Shown in pieces: positions 1-9,361 of a stretch of 33,369 nt of DNA. The notes beneath the pieces were generated by a model. The model was not told the DNA's origin. It did no database searches and saw only the letters and a program-made list of their open reading frames with translations. The stretch covers positions 11,083 through 44,451 of the forward strand of contig JALHRC010000008.1 in assembly GCA_022841645.1 (NCBI GenBank), in the 5' to 3' direction. The DNA comes from Minisyncoccota bacterium (lineage in GTDB: Bacteria > Patescibacteriota > Minisyncoccia > Phycocordibacterales > UBA918). Within the stretch, counting starts at the first letter, position 1; each line of letters begins with the position of its first letter. The translations under genes were made by a program, and so were the position numbers.

Positions 1-1
1 C

Positions 2-277
2 TCTTTCTGGCATCAATGGTCCTGAGTATCAAGCACAACCCGCACCGCGACCGTCTGGCATCAATGGTCCCGAAGGTCAGACATTATCTCCAATTCTTTC
101 CGGAACTAATGGTCCTGAATACCAGGAACTTGCAGATATTCGCACAAACAGACCCCCAACTCTTTCTGGCATCAATGGTCCTGAGTATCAAGCACAACCC
201 GCACCGCGACCGTCTGGCATCAATGGTCCCGAAGGTCAGACATTATCTCCAATTCTTTCCGGAACTAATGGTCCTGA
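2..277 (+). repeat. Tandem repeat, period 159 bp (53 codons), about two copies
   Basis: 'tctttctggcatcaatggtcctgagtatcaagc...ggaactaatggtcctgaa' at 2-118 recurs at 161-277 with no difference seen by eye. Confidence 0.9.
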
Positions 278-2309
278 AGGTCAATCCATCCCACCTATAC
301 TTTCTGGCAATAATGGTCCTGAATACCAGGAACTTCTTGAAGGAGGAACCGGTGTTGCTGTACCCGACAACATTGAATACCGCGTACAGGAAGGTAACAA
401 ACTACAGCTAATAATTCGTGATCAGTATCGACAACTACCAGGAGCATCACTTGAAGGCATCCCCCGTGCTCGACTTAACACTATCTTACAAAATTTGACT
501 GACGCAGTGCAAAGAGATCCAGAGCTACGCAATCAGATTGGGCTGGAAGCGCGCGGTGGGCGTCCTCAGCATGTAGATCGTATTTACACTGGCCAGACAT
601 TGAAAGTTGATGAGCTGGTCCGTCGCTTCGATGCTGCTATTGCTGCTGAGCGTGCGCCCGTACTACCGCCACCACCGGACGCACCACCTTTTCCTGGTGG
701 TCCAGTCGCGGCTGTAGCGCCTTTACCTGAAGCACCGGTGGCCAGACCGGCTGGTGCTGCCACGGTGCGTTTAGAAGAAGCTTTTTCGCCCGCCGACCAG
801 ACCCCTGAAGCAGTGCGAGTAAGAGAGGCGGTGATCGATCGAATGGCTGATCAAGTACGAGCAGAAGGACGCGCTGCAGCAGCCCTTGATGAACGGCTGC
901 GTCGCGTTACGCCTGGGAGTGTACCTACCCCCGCAGCCGAAGAGAATCTTGCCGCTGCCGAGGCATCAAGAGCTGCGGTAATGGGGGAGTTAAATCGTGG
1001 CATTAGCAATCTTACGCGTGAACCCTTTGCGCCACTTCCGGAAGCTCGTGGTGGTGTAAATACAGAGCCCCCAACATATCAGCCCATGAGAATGGGGAGT
1101 GTTCCGTCCGGTGCCACGGGTAGTGAGACGCTGCCGAGGTTTAGGGGCGCTCCAACTCCACTTTCAGAAACTGCTACCAATGTTGGTACGCCACAACCAA
1201 TTGGCATGAGAGTAGTTCCCCCACCAGTGGCTGGGGAAGGGCCGGCTTTGTCTGTACCGCCACGGTCACTACCTGGTGTGCCCGGTGTAGAACTAGATAG
1301 CCCTGTTCCTGGTGCGCCTAGCGCAGTTCCAAGATTCTCGGAAGTTATTGACGCGTCTGCTGCGCCGGCGTATCCTCCTGCGGTTGCTCCACTCGAGGTG
1401 GCCAATACTTCGGTCGACTCTGTACCAAACCCTGCCTCTATCCCACCACCACCCACTGCAGGAATCTTTGAACCCCTTCGTAATCCCATCACAGCCAGTG
1501 AACTGAGAGTAACCGGGACAAATGTAGAAAACACTGTTGCTGTGGCTAGAGGCGTGCCCGAACTTCGCCACGGCCTTATTACTGACGCGGCCTATATACG
1601 GTATCTGACCGAGATGTCACAGCAGTTGCAGGACTCGACTGCACTCGAAGCCTATGAAGAGCGTTTGCAGAGCTTCACTAAAGTAAGCGAAACCGTTCTA
1701 TTTGAACTAGCGCGGAAAAATGACCTTGATACTCTTCCGCGGGCTGGAGAGAGCCAAGAGGCGCTGCGACAGCGTTTATTTAGTGACCTTCATGATCGCT
1801 TTCTTACGCCACAGAATCTGCTCATTCCTGATGAATTGCAATTAGGTAAACCAGATTTTGACTTTGCTGTAGCATTACGATATCCAGCACCAACTTTAGC
1901 GGAAAGCCTTGCCAAGTTTACAGAAGATCGTGTGGGATTTGATGCGCTATTCACTCCCCCTCGCGTAACTTTCTTTGATCGGTTATTCAATAATCGCTCA
2001 TATGGTGTTAGTCCTCTAGACTTCTTCCGCGAGTCACACGCTTTAGTAGATCTACGTGCGCTAGCCGAGATGTCAGCTGAGCAAATTGATGAAATCACCA
2101 CAAATCCAGTAGTGCGCGGATTTCCTGTGAATCGCGTTGCCCTGGAACGTTTTTTGGAAATGCTGCCAAAACTTTTAGAATTGTTGCCATCCACTTCGCC
2201 TCGTGACGAACAATACCTACACTATGACGAAATCATTAATTACCTATTAGTACACAAACCAAATGATATGTCACAGCTAATTAATGAAATAACTGCGATT
2301 GAAGATTAA
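3..2309 (+). CDS. Hypothetical protein, 5' truncated by the window edge; N-terminal SG(I/T/N)NGPE(Y/G)Q repeats, then a Pro/Ala-rich linker and a C-terminal domain
   Basis: Frame 3 is open from the window start through the repeat region into the listed ORF 495..2309; the Met at 495 is probably internal. Confidence 0.75.
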   Translation, partial: LSGINGPEYQAQPAPRPSGINGPEGQTLSPILSGTNGPEYQELADIRTNRPPTLSGINGPEYQAQPAPRPSGINGPEGQTLSPILSGTNGPEGQSIPPILSGNNGPEYQELLEGGTGVAVPDNIEYRVQEGNKLQLIIRDQYRQLPGASLEGIPRARLNTILQNLTDAVQRDPELRNQIGLEARGGRPQHVDRIYTGQTLKVDELVRRFDAAIAAERAPVLPPPPDAPPFPGGPVAAVAPLPEAPVARPAGAATVRLEEAFSPADQTPEAVRVREAVIDRMADQVRAEGRAAAALDERLRRVTPGSVPTPAAEENLAAAEASRAAVMGELNRGISNLTREPFAPLPEARGGVNTEPPTYQPMRMGSVPSGATGSETLPRFRGAPTPLSETATNVGTPQPIGMRVVPPPVAGEGPALSVPPRSLPGVPGVELDSPVPGAPSAVPRFSEVIDASAAPAYPPAVAPLEVANTSVDSVPNPASIPPPPTAGIFEPLRNPITASELRVTGTNVENTVAVARGVPELRHGLITDAAYIRYLTEMSQQLQDSTALEAYEERLQSFTKVSETVLFELARKNDLDTLPRAGESQEALRQRLFSDLHDRFLTPQNLLIPDELQLGKPDFDFAVALRYPAPTLAESLAKFTEDRVGFDALFTPPRVTFFDRLFNNRSYGVSPLDFFRESHALVDLRALAEMSAEQIDEITTNPVVRGFPVNRVALERFLEMLPKLLELLPSTSPRDEQYLHYDEIINYLLVHKPNDMSQLINEITAIED

Positions 2310-2320
2310 TTGGGTAATTT

Positions 2321-2743
2321 ATGCAACCTTCTAGGAGTATTCATGATGTTCTTGGTCTCTCTAACCTGTCTGATGAGGAACGGGAGGTGTTTTTGGCGGA
2401 AGTTGGAGAAACAGTTATTGAGTCTGCCTTGCTCAAGTTTACTCTCGACCTAGGTGAGCAGGAACATGGTGCCTTTGAAACATTTCTCGCCGAAGCTGGA
2501 GTCGGGGAAGAACTGATGATGGCGCTCATAGAAAAGTACCCCGCATTTGCCGATACACTCGCTAGTGAAATGCAGCGTTTTCGGGATGAAGCGGTCGAGG
2601 TTTTGGGGGATGGTGCGGTAAATGTGCCTGATGGTGCTGGCGCAGGGGCAGTGGGTACTACGGGCGAACATCACGACGAGGCGCGGCACGACCACGCTCA
2701 TCGCCACCACCGTGCCGATCGCAGTGGTATGGAGAGTGAATAG
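2321..2743 (+). CDS. Hypothetical protein, His/Asp-rich C-terminus
   Basis: 140-aa ORF directly downstream of and co-oriented with the previous CDS. Confidence 0.6.
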   Translation: MQPSRSIHDVLGLSNLSDEEREVFLAEVGETVIESALLKFTLDLGEQEHGAFETFLAEAGVGEELMMALIEKYPAFADTLASEMQRFRDEAVEVLGDGAVNVPDGAGAGAVGTTGEHHDEARHDHAHRHHRADRSGMESE

Positions 2744-2745
2744 TG

Positions 2746-2855
2746 CTGAATAGAGAAAAGAAAATAGAAACATAGAGGATAGAGAAAATAGAGAAGAGTG
2801 AAGAGAGAAAAGAAAATAGAGAAGAGAAGTGAAAGAAGAAAAATAAAGAGAAAGA
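2746..2855 (+). repeat. Low-complexity polypurine tract (AGAGAAAAGAAAATAGAGAA-type)
   Basis: About 110 nt almost entirely A/G with occasional T and a single C. Confidence 0.85.
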
Positions 2856-2868
2856 TGTTTCCCACAGA

Positions 2869-2897
2869 CACTGTGCGCGCCGTAGGCGCGCACAGTG
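2869..2897 (+). terminator. Perfect 13-bp GC-rich hairpin with 3-nt loop (terminator-like, no U tract)
   Basis: CACTGTGCGCGCC-GTA-GGCGCGCACAGTG. Confidence 0.55.
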
Positions 2898-2936
2898 CTA
2901 TGATGAAATTGTATGCCCCCAGGAGGTTCTTTAGGT

Positions 2937-4322
2937 ATGGGTAGTGGATTTGATTTAAATTCACAAACTGGCGTTATGGCGCTGCTCTATGCTGTGCGTC
3001 AAAGCGGCCTTTCGGCTGCTGAAAAAAGTGCAGTGCGCGACTTGGTGTTTCAATATAGTAACGGTGGTGGTGACGCCACCGTGCGGCGGGCACTTGAACA
3101 AAAAATTGCTGCTCACAGCCTTGCGCCCGTACCGTTTGGAGCGAAGGAAAAAAATGCACCACGTGGAGGCGAGCCAGCCAGCTTGGTAGCACCTTCTGCA
3201 CCGCGGCCATTTGGTAACCAGCGCCCCGCACCACGATTTGCTCCTGTTTCAACACAAAAAAAGGCTCCTGAAAAAGTTGAGGTAAAAGCTGCACCTGCAG
3301 TATCTGCTCCGGTACCCCCGTCAGCGGTGCCTCGTGCGCAAGTGGTACCGGAAGCTGCGCCACAGAGCGCTACGCCGCCAGCAGAGGTGGTACCGCAACC
3401 GGTAGCTCCACCAACTGATGCTTTTGCAGAGAGTGCGAGCGCAGCTTTGGCGCGTATCCAGGCTATCAAGCACGCGGTCAATGAAAAAGTTGGCAACCCA
3501 GTTAATTTGGTTGACATTAATAATGTGGTCGGACGCGAGTACATGGTAGCGCTACTCGAGGCAATGAAAAAAGCTGGTGGGGGAGTGAGTGGCGAGCTGT
3601 CTTCAGCGATGGTGCGGCTCGAAGCAGCCTACGCGGCAGTGGAAGAGGTACTGCAATCACAACCAGCGCCGGCAGTGCAGGCGACGCCCACGCCGATAAC
3701 GGCACCAGTTGTTCCACCGTCAGCGCCCCGAGTAGCGGAAATCCCTGTCCGTGCGTCTGCGCCAATGTCTGCCCCAGCGCCGACCCCGGAACCACTGCCA
3801 CCCCGACCAGTTGTGCCTACGCCACCCACCCCTCAGTCATCTACCCGAGCAGCACCGGTGTCAGAACGTCCCGCCCGCCCGAGCGAACCAACCAGTTTCC
3901 GCGCGGTACCACTTTCGCAGGATGGCGGACGACTCTTAACTCCGCAAGATCTCCCCGACGCCTCATCACTAGAAACCAGTAGCGTTACTGGCGACCCTTT
4001 GTTTACTGATCAGGTGGATAACGGTCTTGATCAACTCCTGTCTGAGTGGTCGATCTTTAAAAAGAGTGGGCTGTTTGGCACGGGCCCGAAAGGGCGAGAG
4101 CACCCGCTGTTTGCGGCGCTCGCACCCCTCACCATTCCACTTATTTTGGCTGGGCGCTATGATGGAGCCTCGCCCGAAACGCGTCAGAGCATTACCGACT
4201 ACATGAATGGTTGGCGCTACGAACAGGGAATTGTGCATGAACCAGAAGAAACCTTCGAGCACTATTTGCGTCGCGTCATTAAGCATATTCTCGATTTGCA
4301 AAACCGTCGTCGCCAGGCATAA
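2937..4322 (+). CDS. Hypothetical protein with long Pro/Ala-rich linker
   Basis: ORF 2913..4322; AGGAGG at 2921 with ~10-nt spacing favours the start at 2937 (MGSGFDLN...). Confidence 0.7.
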   Translation: MGSGFDLNSQTGVMALLYAVRQSGLSAAEKSAVRDLVFQYSNGGGDATVRRALEQKIAAHSLAPVPFGAKEKNAPRGGEPASLVAPSAPRPFGNQRPAPRFAPVSTQKKAPEKVEVKAAPAVSAPVPPSAVPRAQVVPEAAPQSATPPAEVVPQPVAPPTDAFAESASAALARIQAIKHAVNEKVGNPVNLVDINNVVGREYMVALLEAMKKAGGGVSGELSSAMVRLEAAYAAVEEVLQSQPAPAVQATPTPITAPVVPPSAPRVAEIPVRASAPMSAPAPTPEPLPPRPVVPTPPTPQSSTRAAPVSERPARPSEPTSFRAVPLSQDGGRLLTPQDLPDASSLETSSVTGDPLFTDQVDNGLDQLLSEWSIFKKSGLFGTGPKGREHPLFAALAPLTIPLILAGRYDGASPETRQSITDYMNGWRYEQGIVHEPEETFEHYLRRVIKHILDLQNRRRQA

Positions 4323-4331
4323 TCTTTCTGT

Positions 4332-4964
4332 ATGGCATTACATCACGCGCTCCTAACCTACGGGGCAGCGGAGGCGTTACCGTCTATCGCGGCTGCTATA
4401 ACGGCGGCAGGTGGAGCGTTATCAGTCACCGAGCGTATCGCGTGGAGTATCGATGATAGTCGAGCATTGTCGCTTGAAGCACACCGCACAGACGTGAGTG
4501 GCAAAGAGCGGCACTTTATCGTGGTGGCGACCTCACTCACCGTCGAGGCACAAAACGCGCTCCTCAAGCTTTTTGAGGAACCACCGCGAGGGGTGTTTTT
4601 TCACTGCCTATTTCCGTCGGGGGTGACACTTTTACCAACACTACGCTCACGACTACAGCTCACGACCGCAGTACTTCCTCAGGCTGACGACGCGGTGGCG
4701 GTCGCACTTTCGTGGTTGCGTCTCCCTATAGCTGAAAAGATCGCTGAAGCCGAGAGCCGCAGCAAAGCTAAGGACACTGTCTGGATTGAGGCAGTACGCC
4801 AAGGCGGGCTCGCTTACCTCTCGACTCGTCTCTCGGTGCTCCCGGCTGCCACTGCACAGCGTTTGGTGCACTCGCTCACGCTGCTTGGTACGCGTGGGGC
4901 TAGCAATAAAATGCTTCTCGAGGATGTTGCCCTGTCATTTCCGCTCTCGGCCCTCTCGCGGTAG
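4332..4964 (+). CDS. holB: DNA polymerase III delta' subunit-like protein
   Basis: 'HFIVVATSLTVEAQNALLKLFEEPPRGVFFHCLFPSGVTLLPTLRSRL' is the characteristic delta'/clamp-loader segment. Confidence 0.75.
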   Translation: MALHHALLTYGAAEALPSIAAAITAAGGALSVTERIAWSIDDSRALSLEAHRTDVSGKERHFIVVATSLTVEAQNALLKLFEEPPRGVFFHCLFPSGVTLLPTLRSRLQLTTAVLPQADDAVAVALSWLRLPIAEKIAEAESRSKAKDTVWIEAVRQGGLAYLSTRLSVLPAATAQRLVHSLTLLGTRGASNKMLLEDVALSFPLSALSR

Positions 4965-4990
4965 AATAGAGACGTATATCAATTTATTTT

Positions 4991-5533
4991 ATGGATGCTA
5001 CCTTTATTCCACGACTCAAAGAAATTACTGATTGGCTCGAGCGTGAGTTTGCCGCTGTGCGAACAGGTCGCGCTACGCCAGCGCTGTTAGATAGTGTGCG
5101 CGTCGAGGCGTACGGTAGTTATCTGCCGCTCAATCAAGTCGGTTCAGTGAGTGTCGAAGATGCACGGACAATTCGCATTGCCCCGTGGGATGCGACGCTG
5201 ATCGTTGCCCTCGAGCGCGCACTGCGCGAAGCCGATTTGGGCGTATCGGTGATGACCGACTCGGCCGGCGTGCGCGTGGTGTTTCCCGAGCTCACGAGCG
5301 AGCGCCGCACGCAACTCAAAAAAATTGCCAAGAGCAAGCTTGAAGACGCTCGTATTGCGGTACGTGGTGCACGTGACGAAGCGCAAAAAGATCTCGAGCG
5401 TCGCTTCAAAGAGGGAGGTATGGGTGAGGATGATAAATTTACCGAAAAGGAAACCATTCAAAAGCAGGTGGAAGAGACCAACCGCACCCTTGAAGTACTG
5501 TACGAGAAAAAAGAATCAGAACTTGATCAATGA
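4991..5533 (+). CDS. frr: Ribosome recycling factor
   Basis: 'FAAVRTGRATPALLDSVRVEAYGSYLPLNQVGSVSVEDARTIRIAPWD' RRF signature; ~180 aa. Confidence 0.95.
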   Translation: MDATFIPRLKEITDWLEREFAAVRTGRATPALLDSVRVEAYGSYLPLNQVGSVSVEDARTIRIAPWDATLIVALERALREADLGVSVMTDSAGVRVVFPELTSERRTQLKKIAKSKLEDARIAVRGARDEAQKDLERRFKEGGMGEDDKFTEKETIQKQVEETNRTLEVLYEKKESELDQ

Positions 5534-6636
5534 TTACTACCATTCTCCTTTTCCTGGCCGTACTGTTTGTGCTCGTGCTGGTGCACGAGTGGGGTCATTA
5601 CATTACCGCCAAAAAAACCGGCATGCGGGTGGATGAGTTTGGTATTGGCTTCCCACCGCGGCTGTTTGGTATGCGAAAGGGTGAGACTGAATACACCCTA
5701 AATGCCTTGCCACTGGGTGGCTTTGTACGTATTTATGGTGAGGCGCTTGTTCATGGCGAAGGGGAAGAGCAAGACCCTGATCATCACCGCGCGATGTGGG
5801 CTCGGCCCAAGTGGGCCCAGGCACTGGTGCTTGTTGCGGGCGTCACTATGAATGTGATCTTGGCGTGGGTACTCTACGTGGCCGTATTCATGCTGGGGGT
5901 ACCAACGGCGGTCGAAGAAGCGCAGGCTGGCCCTGAGGCCGAGCTCTACGTAGCGTCAGTGATTGCGGAGAGTCCACTGGCTGAGCGACTTTCTCCTGGT
6001 TCACGAATTATCGGTGCGCGTGTCGGTGAGCATACCCTCACGACACTCACTCCATCAGCTTTCACAGCTTTTGTGCAAGCGCATGTGGACGATACTATTT
6101 CTCTTACGGTCCGTGAGGGTGACGAAGAAAAGACGTTGACAGTTACCCCAATAGCGGGGCTTATTGAGGGAGAGCCCGACCGCAAAGCGGTCGGGCTCTC
6201 CCTCGCGCTTGTTGAGCAAAAACAGCAAAGCTTTTTCCCCGCACTTAAGAGCGCTACCGTAGCCACCTGGGAGGGACTGACTGCCATCACGGTGGGCATT
6301 GGCGTGCTCCTTAGTGGCATCGTGACCGGCGGGGCCGATCTTTCACAAGTAGCAGGCCCGGTGGGTATCGCGGGAATGGTGGGCGACGCTGCAGCCCTCG
6401 GTCTTACTTCACTATTTATGTTTGTAGCGGTGATTTCACTCAACCTCGCTATTATCAATATGCTGCCGTTTCCGGCCCTTGATGGCGGGCGCCTCCTTTT
6501 GCTTTTGGGCGAAGTGGTATTTCGGCGGCCGGCCAATCAGCGCTGGGTGACGCGGCTCAATGCTACCGGTTTTATTCTCCTCATGGTCCTCATGGTGATT
6601 GTCACCTATAACGACCTGGTGCGAATTTTCACTTAG
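5530..6636 (+). CDS. rseP: Site-2 intramembrane zinc metalloprotease (RseP family)
   Basis: HEWGH near the N-terminus, PDZ-like middle region, 'NMLPFPALDGGRLL' near the C-terminus. Confidence 0.93.
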   Translation: MITTILLFLAVLFVLVLVHEWGHYITAKKTGMRVDEFGIGFPPRLFGMRKGETEYTLNALPLGGFVRIYGEALVHGEGEEQDPDHHRAMWARPKWAQALVLVAGVTMNVILAWVLYVAVFMLGVPTAVEEAQAGPEAELYVASVIAESPLAERLSPGSRIIGARVGEHTLTTLTPSAFTAFVQAHVDDTISLTVREGDEEKTLTVTPIAGLIEGEPDRKAVGLSLALVEQKQQSFFPALKSATVATWEGLTAITVGIGVLLSGIVTGGADLSQVAGPVGIAGMVGDAAALGLTSLFMFVAVISLNLAIINMLPFPALDGGRLLLLLGEVVFRRPANQRWVTRLNATGFILLMVLMVIVTYNDLVRIFT

Positions 6637-6708
6637 TGACAATATGGTAGATACGTGTTATGATAGTAGTCGAACTAAAGAGCAAATCTTAACCCAAGGA
6701 GGTGTATC

Positions 6709-6909
6709 ATGAAGAGGTATGTCAGATTTATCGTGAGGGCGCTCGTAGTTGCCGTAGGCCTGTTATACGTCCTGGGCATCGTGATTTTTGTAGGGGGGAG
6801 CGGCTGGGTAACTGACGCTCCTTTCCTCCTTCTGGTGGTGATCCTATGTCCGTTCGCCATACTGTTAGTCGGTGGGTTTGCGCTCACCGAGCGCAGTTCG
6901 CCAAGGTGA
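6709..6909 (+). CDS. Small two-TM membrane protein
   Basis: 66-aa ORF with strong AAGGAGG ribosome binding site; two hydrophobic segments. Confidence 0.6.
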   Translation: MKRYVRFIVRALVVAVGLLYVLGIVIFVGGSGWVTDAPFLLLVVILCPFAILLVGGFALTERSSPR

Positions 6910-6924
6910 CAGAGAGTCATTACC

Positions 6925-6961
6925 AAGCCCTGCGACTTCGTGTCGCGGGGCTTAACTTTTT
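6925..6961 (+). terminator. Rho-independent terminator
   Basis: AAGCCC-t-GCGAC ttcgt GTCGC-g-GGGCTT followed by aacttttttt. Confidence 0.8.
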
Positions 6962-6999
6962 TGACCGCGAGCACCCTTTACCGCTACAATGTGGGGATT

Positions 7000-8265
7000 A
7001 TGCGACAAACACATCTCTTTACCAAAACGCGCCGTGAGGCACCGGCCGACGAAGTAGCAAAAAACGCCCAGCTCCTCATTCGAGCTGGTTATATTCATAA
7101 GGAGATGGCTGGCGTCTACGCCTACCTACCACTTGGTCTACGCGTCGTGGAAAAGATCAAGCAAATTGTCCGTGAAGAAATGAACGCCATCTTCGGCCAA
7201 GAACTTATCATGACAGCGCTCCAGCGCAAAGAACTCTGGGAGCGCACTGACCGCTGGAGTGACGAGATTGTCGACGTGTGGTTTAAGTCTGAGCTCAAGG
7301 CTGGTGGGGAAGTCGGTTTTGGCTGGAGTCATGAGGAGCCGATTGGTGAAATGATGAAGGCGCACATTGCAAGCTACAAAGATTTGCCTGTCTCGGTATA
7401 TCAGTTTCAGACGAAGCTCCGCAACGAACTGCGCGCCAAAAGCGGCATTATGCGCGGACGCGAGTTTGTCATGAAAGACATGTACTCGTTTGCCGCCGAT
7501 GAAGCGACGCATCTTTCGTACTACGAATCCACCAAGACTGCCTATATGAATGTTTTTACCCGTCTTGGGGTAGGAGAGGACACCTTCATTACCTTCGCCG
7601 CCGGAGGCGCTTTTACCAAATTTAGCCATGAGTTCCAGACGGTCTGTGAGGCCGGGGAAGATATCATTTACCTCAATCGTGAAAAGGGTATCGCTATCAA
7701 TGAAGAAGTGCTCAGTGACGAAACACTCACGTCACTTGGGGTGAAGCGAGAAGAGCTCGAAGCGGTAAAAACCGCCGAGGTGGGTAACATCTTTAACTTC
7801 GGCCAGCAGAAAGCAACCGACTTAGGGCTCGCTATTAAAAATGAACAGGGTGAAGATGTGCCGGTGTGGATGGGTTCCTATGGTATTGGCGTCACGCGGC
7901 TTATGGGCGTCATGGTTGAGAAGTTTTCTGACGAGAAGGGCATGGTGTGGCCAAAGAGCGTGGCACCATACGTTCTCCACCTCGTTGGACTGAATCTCGA
8001 AGATGCGGCGGTGCGCGACTGGGCCGATGGTCTCTACCAAAATCTGCGCGCCCGGGGTGTTTCCGTACTTTATGATGATCGCGATCTGCGTCCGGGAGAA
8101 AAATTTGCCGACAGTGATCTTATGGGCTTGCCGTATCGGGTAATTGCGAGTCGCAAGGCACGTGAGGAAGGGAAGTTTGAGGTAGTGACCCGCGCGGGAG
8201 GGCAGGTACGTCACCTCACCGAGGATGAACTCTACGCTGATTTTGATGCTAGCCCCCTGACGTAG
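7000..8265 (+). CDS. proS: Prolyl-tRNA synthetase, bacterial-type core without the insertion/editing domain
   Basis: 'MRQTHLFTKTRREAPADEVAKNAQLLIRAGYIHKEMAGVYAYLPLGLRVVEKI', 'GSYGIGVTRLMG', 'DLMGLPYRVIAS'; ATG at 7000 preferred over 6940. Confidence 0.92.
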   Translation: MRQTHLFTKTRREAPADEVAKNAQLLIRAGYIHKEMAGVYAYLPLGLRVVEKIKQIVREEMNAIFGQELIMTALQRKELWERTDRWSDEIVDVWFKSELKAGGEVGFGWSHEEPIGEMMKAHIASYKDLPVSVYQFQTKLRNELRAKSGIMRGREFVMKDMYSFAADEATHLSYYESTKTAYMNVFTRLGVGEDTFITFAAGGAFTKFSHEFQTVCEAGEDIIYLNREKGIAINEEVLSDETLTSLGVKREELEAVKTAEVGNIFNFGQQKATDLGLAIKNEQGEDVPVWMGSYGIGVTRLMGVMVEKFSDEKGMVWPKSVAPYVLHLVGLNLEDAAVRDWADGLYQNLRARGVSVLYDDRDLRPGEKFADSDLMGLPYRVIASRKAREEGKFEVVTRAGGQVRHLTEDELYADFDASPLT

Positions 8266-8281
8266 TAGAATGGTGGCCCTC

Positions 8282-9361
8282 ATGAGCGCGTTTTCCCGTC
8301 ACCTCAATAAACTCTTCGCGCTCGTCACTACCGACCTCGCTATTGATCTCGGTACCGCCAACACCCTCGTGTATGTAAAAGGGAAGGGCATTGTGCTCAA
8401 CGAGCCCACGATTGTGGCGGTCAATAAAAAAACCGGTCAACTGGTTGCCGTCGGAAACGACGCGAAGGTCATGCAGGGGCGTACCCCGGCCCACATCGAA
8501 GTCGTGCGGCCGCTTGTGGACGGCGTTATTTCTGACTTTGAAGTGACCGAGGAAATGTTGTCGTACCTTATTGGAAAAGTACGTGCGAGTGTGCGCATGC
8601 TGGTGGCGCCGCGCATGCTGATCGCGGTGCCGACCGGTATTACCAACGTCGAAATGCGGGCCGCACGCGACGCTGCCAAGAACGCTGGCGCACGTGATGT
8701 GTTTTTGGTAGAAGAGCCCATGGCGGCAGCCATCGGTGCCAAGCTCCCAGTAGGCAAGGCGCTCGGTAACATGATTATTGATATTGGTGGTGGTACGACT
8801 GATATTGCCGTGATATCGCTCAATGGCATCGTGGTGGCAAAAAATCTCCGAACAGCGGGCGATCATCTCAATGCCGCCATCATGAGCTACATCCGCGATC
8901 AATTTAAAGTCTACGTTGGAGAAAGAACAGCCGAGGACGCCAAGATTGCCTTAGCCTCGGTTACTCCGGGTGACAATATAAAAGATATGGTGGTGCGGGG
9001 CCGTGACGTGATGAGTGGCCTACCGCGGGAGGTGATTATTACCGAGAATGATATCCGCGATGCGATTGCTGGCCACCTCGATACGATAGTTGAGGCCTGT
9101 CGGACAGTTCTTGAAACCACACCACCTGAGGTGTTGGCCGATGTGATGCAGCGCGGCATCTTCCTTTCTGGTGGTGGAGCGCTTATTCCGGGTCTTTCTA
9201 AGGTGCTTGAGGAAGCGCTTCGAGTGTCGGTAATTGTGGTGCCCGATCCACTCCGTGCAGTTGTGCGCGGAGCTGGTATCATAATCGAGCAACTTGAGCA
9301 ATATGAAGAAGTTCTCATCGACAACGAAGGGGAACTTTCCCCGCAGCTTCTCCGTCCGTAA
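8282..9361 (+). CDS. mreB: Rod shape-determining protein MreB
   Basis: 'DLAIDLGTANTLVYVKGKGIVLNEPTIVA', 'GNMIIDIGGGTTDIAVISLNGIV' actin-like motifs. Confidence 0.96.
   Translation: MSAFSRHLNKLFALVTTDLAIDLGTANTLVYVKGKGIVLNEPTIVAVNKKTGQLVAVGNDAKVMQGRTPAHIEVVRPLVDGVISDFEVTEEMLSYLIGKVRASVRMLVAPRMLIAVPTGITNVEMRAARDAAKNAGARDVFLVEEPMAAAIGAKLPVGKALGNMIIDIGGGTTDIAVISLNGIVVAKNLRTAGDHLNAAIMSYIRDQFKVYVGERTAEDAKIALASVTPGDNIKDMVVRGRDVMSGLPREVIITENDIRDAIAGHLDTIVEACRTVLETTPPEVLADVMQRGIFLSGGGALIPGLSKVLEEALRVSVIVVPDPLRAVVRGAGIIIEQLEQYEEVLIDNEGELSPQLLRP

Noticed and set aside
16-411. 131-aa ORF in frame 1
   Set aside because: It is an out-of-frame reading of the tandem repeat; frame 3 is open through the same region and continues into the long CDS.
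1079-1534. Antisense ORFs inside the Pro/Ala-rich CDSs (also 2450-2893, 3113-3544, 10684-11499 and others)
   Set aside because: Compositional by-products of GC-rich, Pro/Ala-biased coding sequence; no recognisable motifs, and they overlap well-supported genes.
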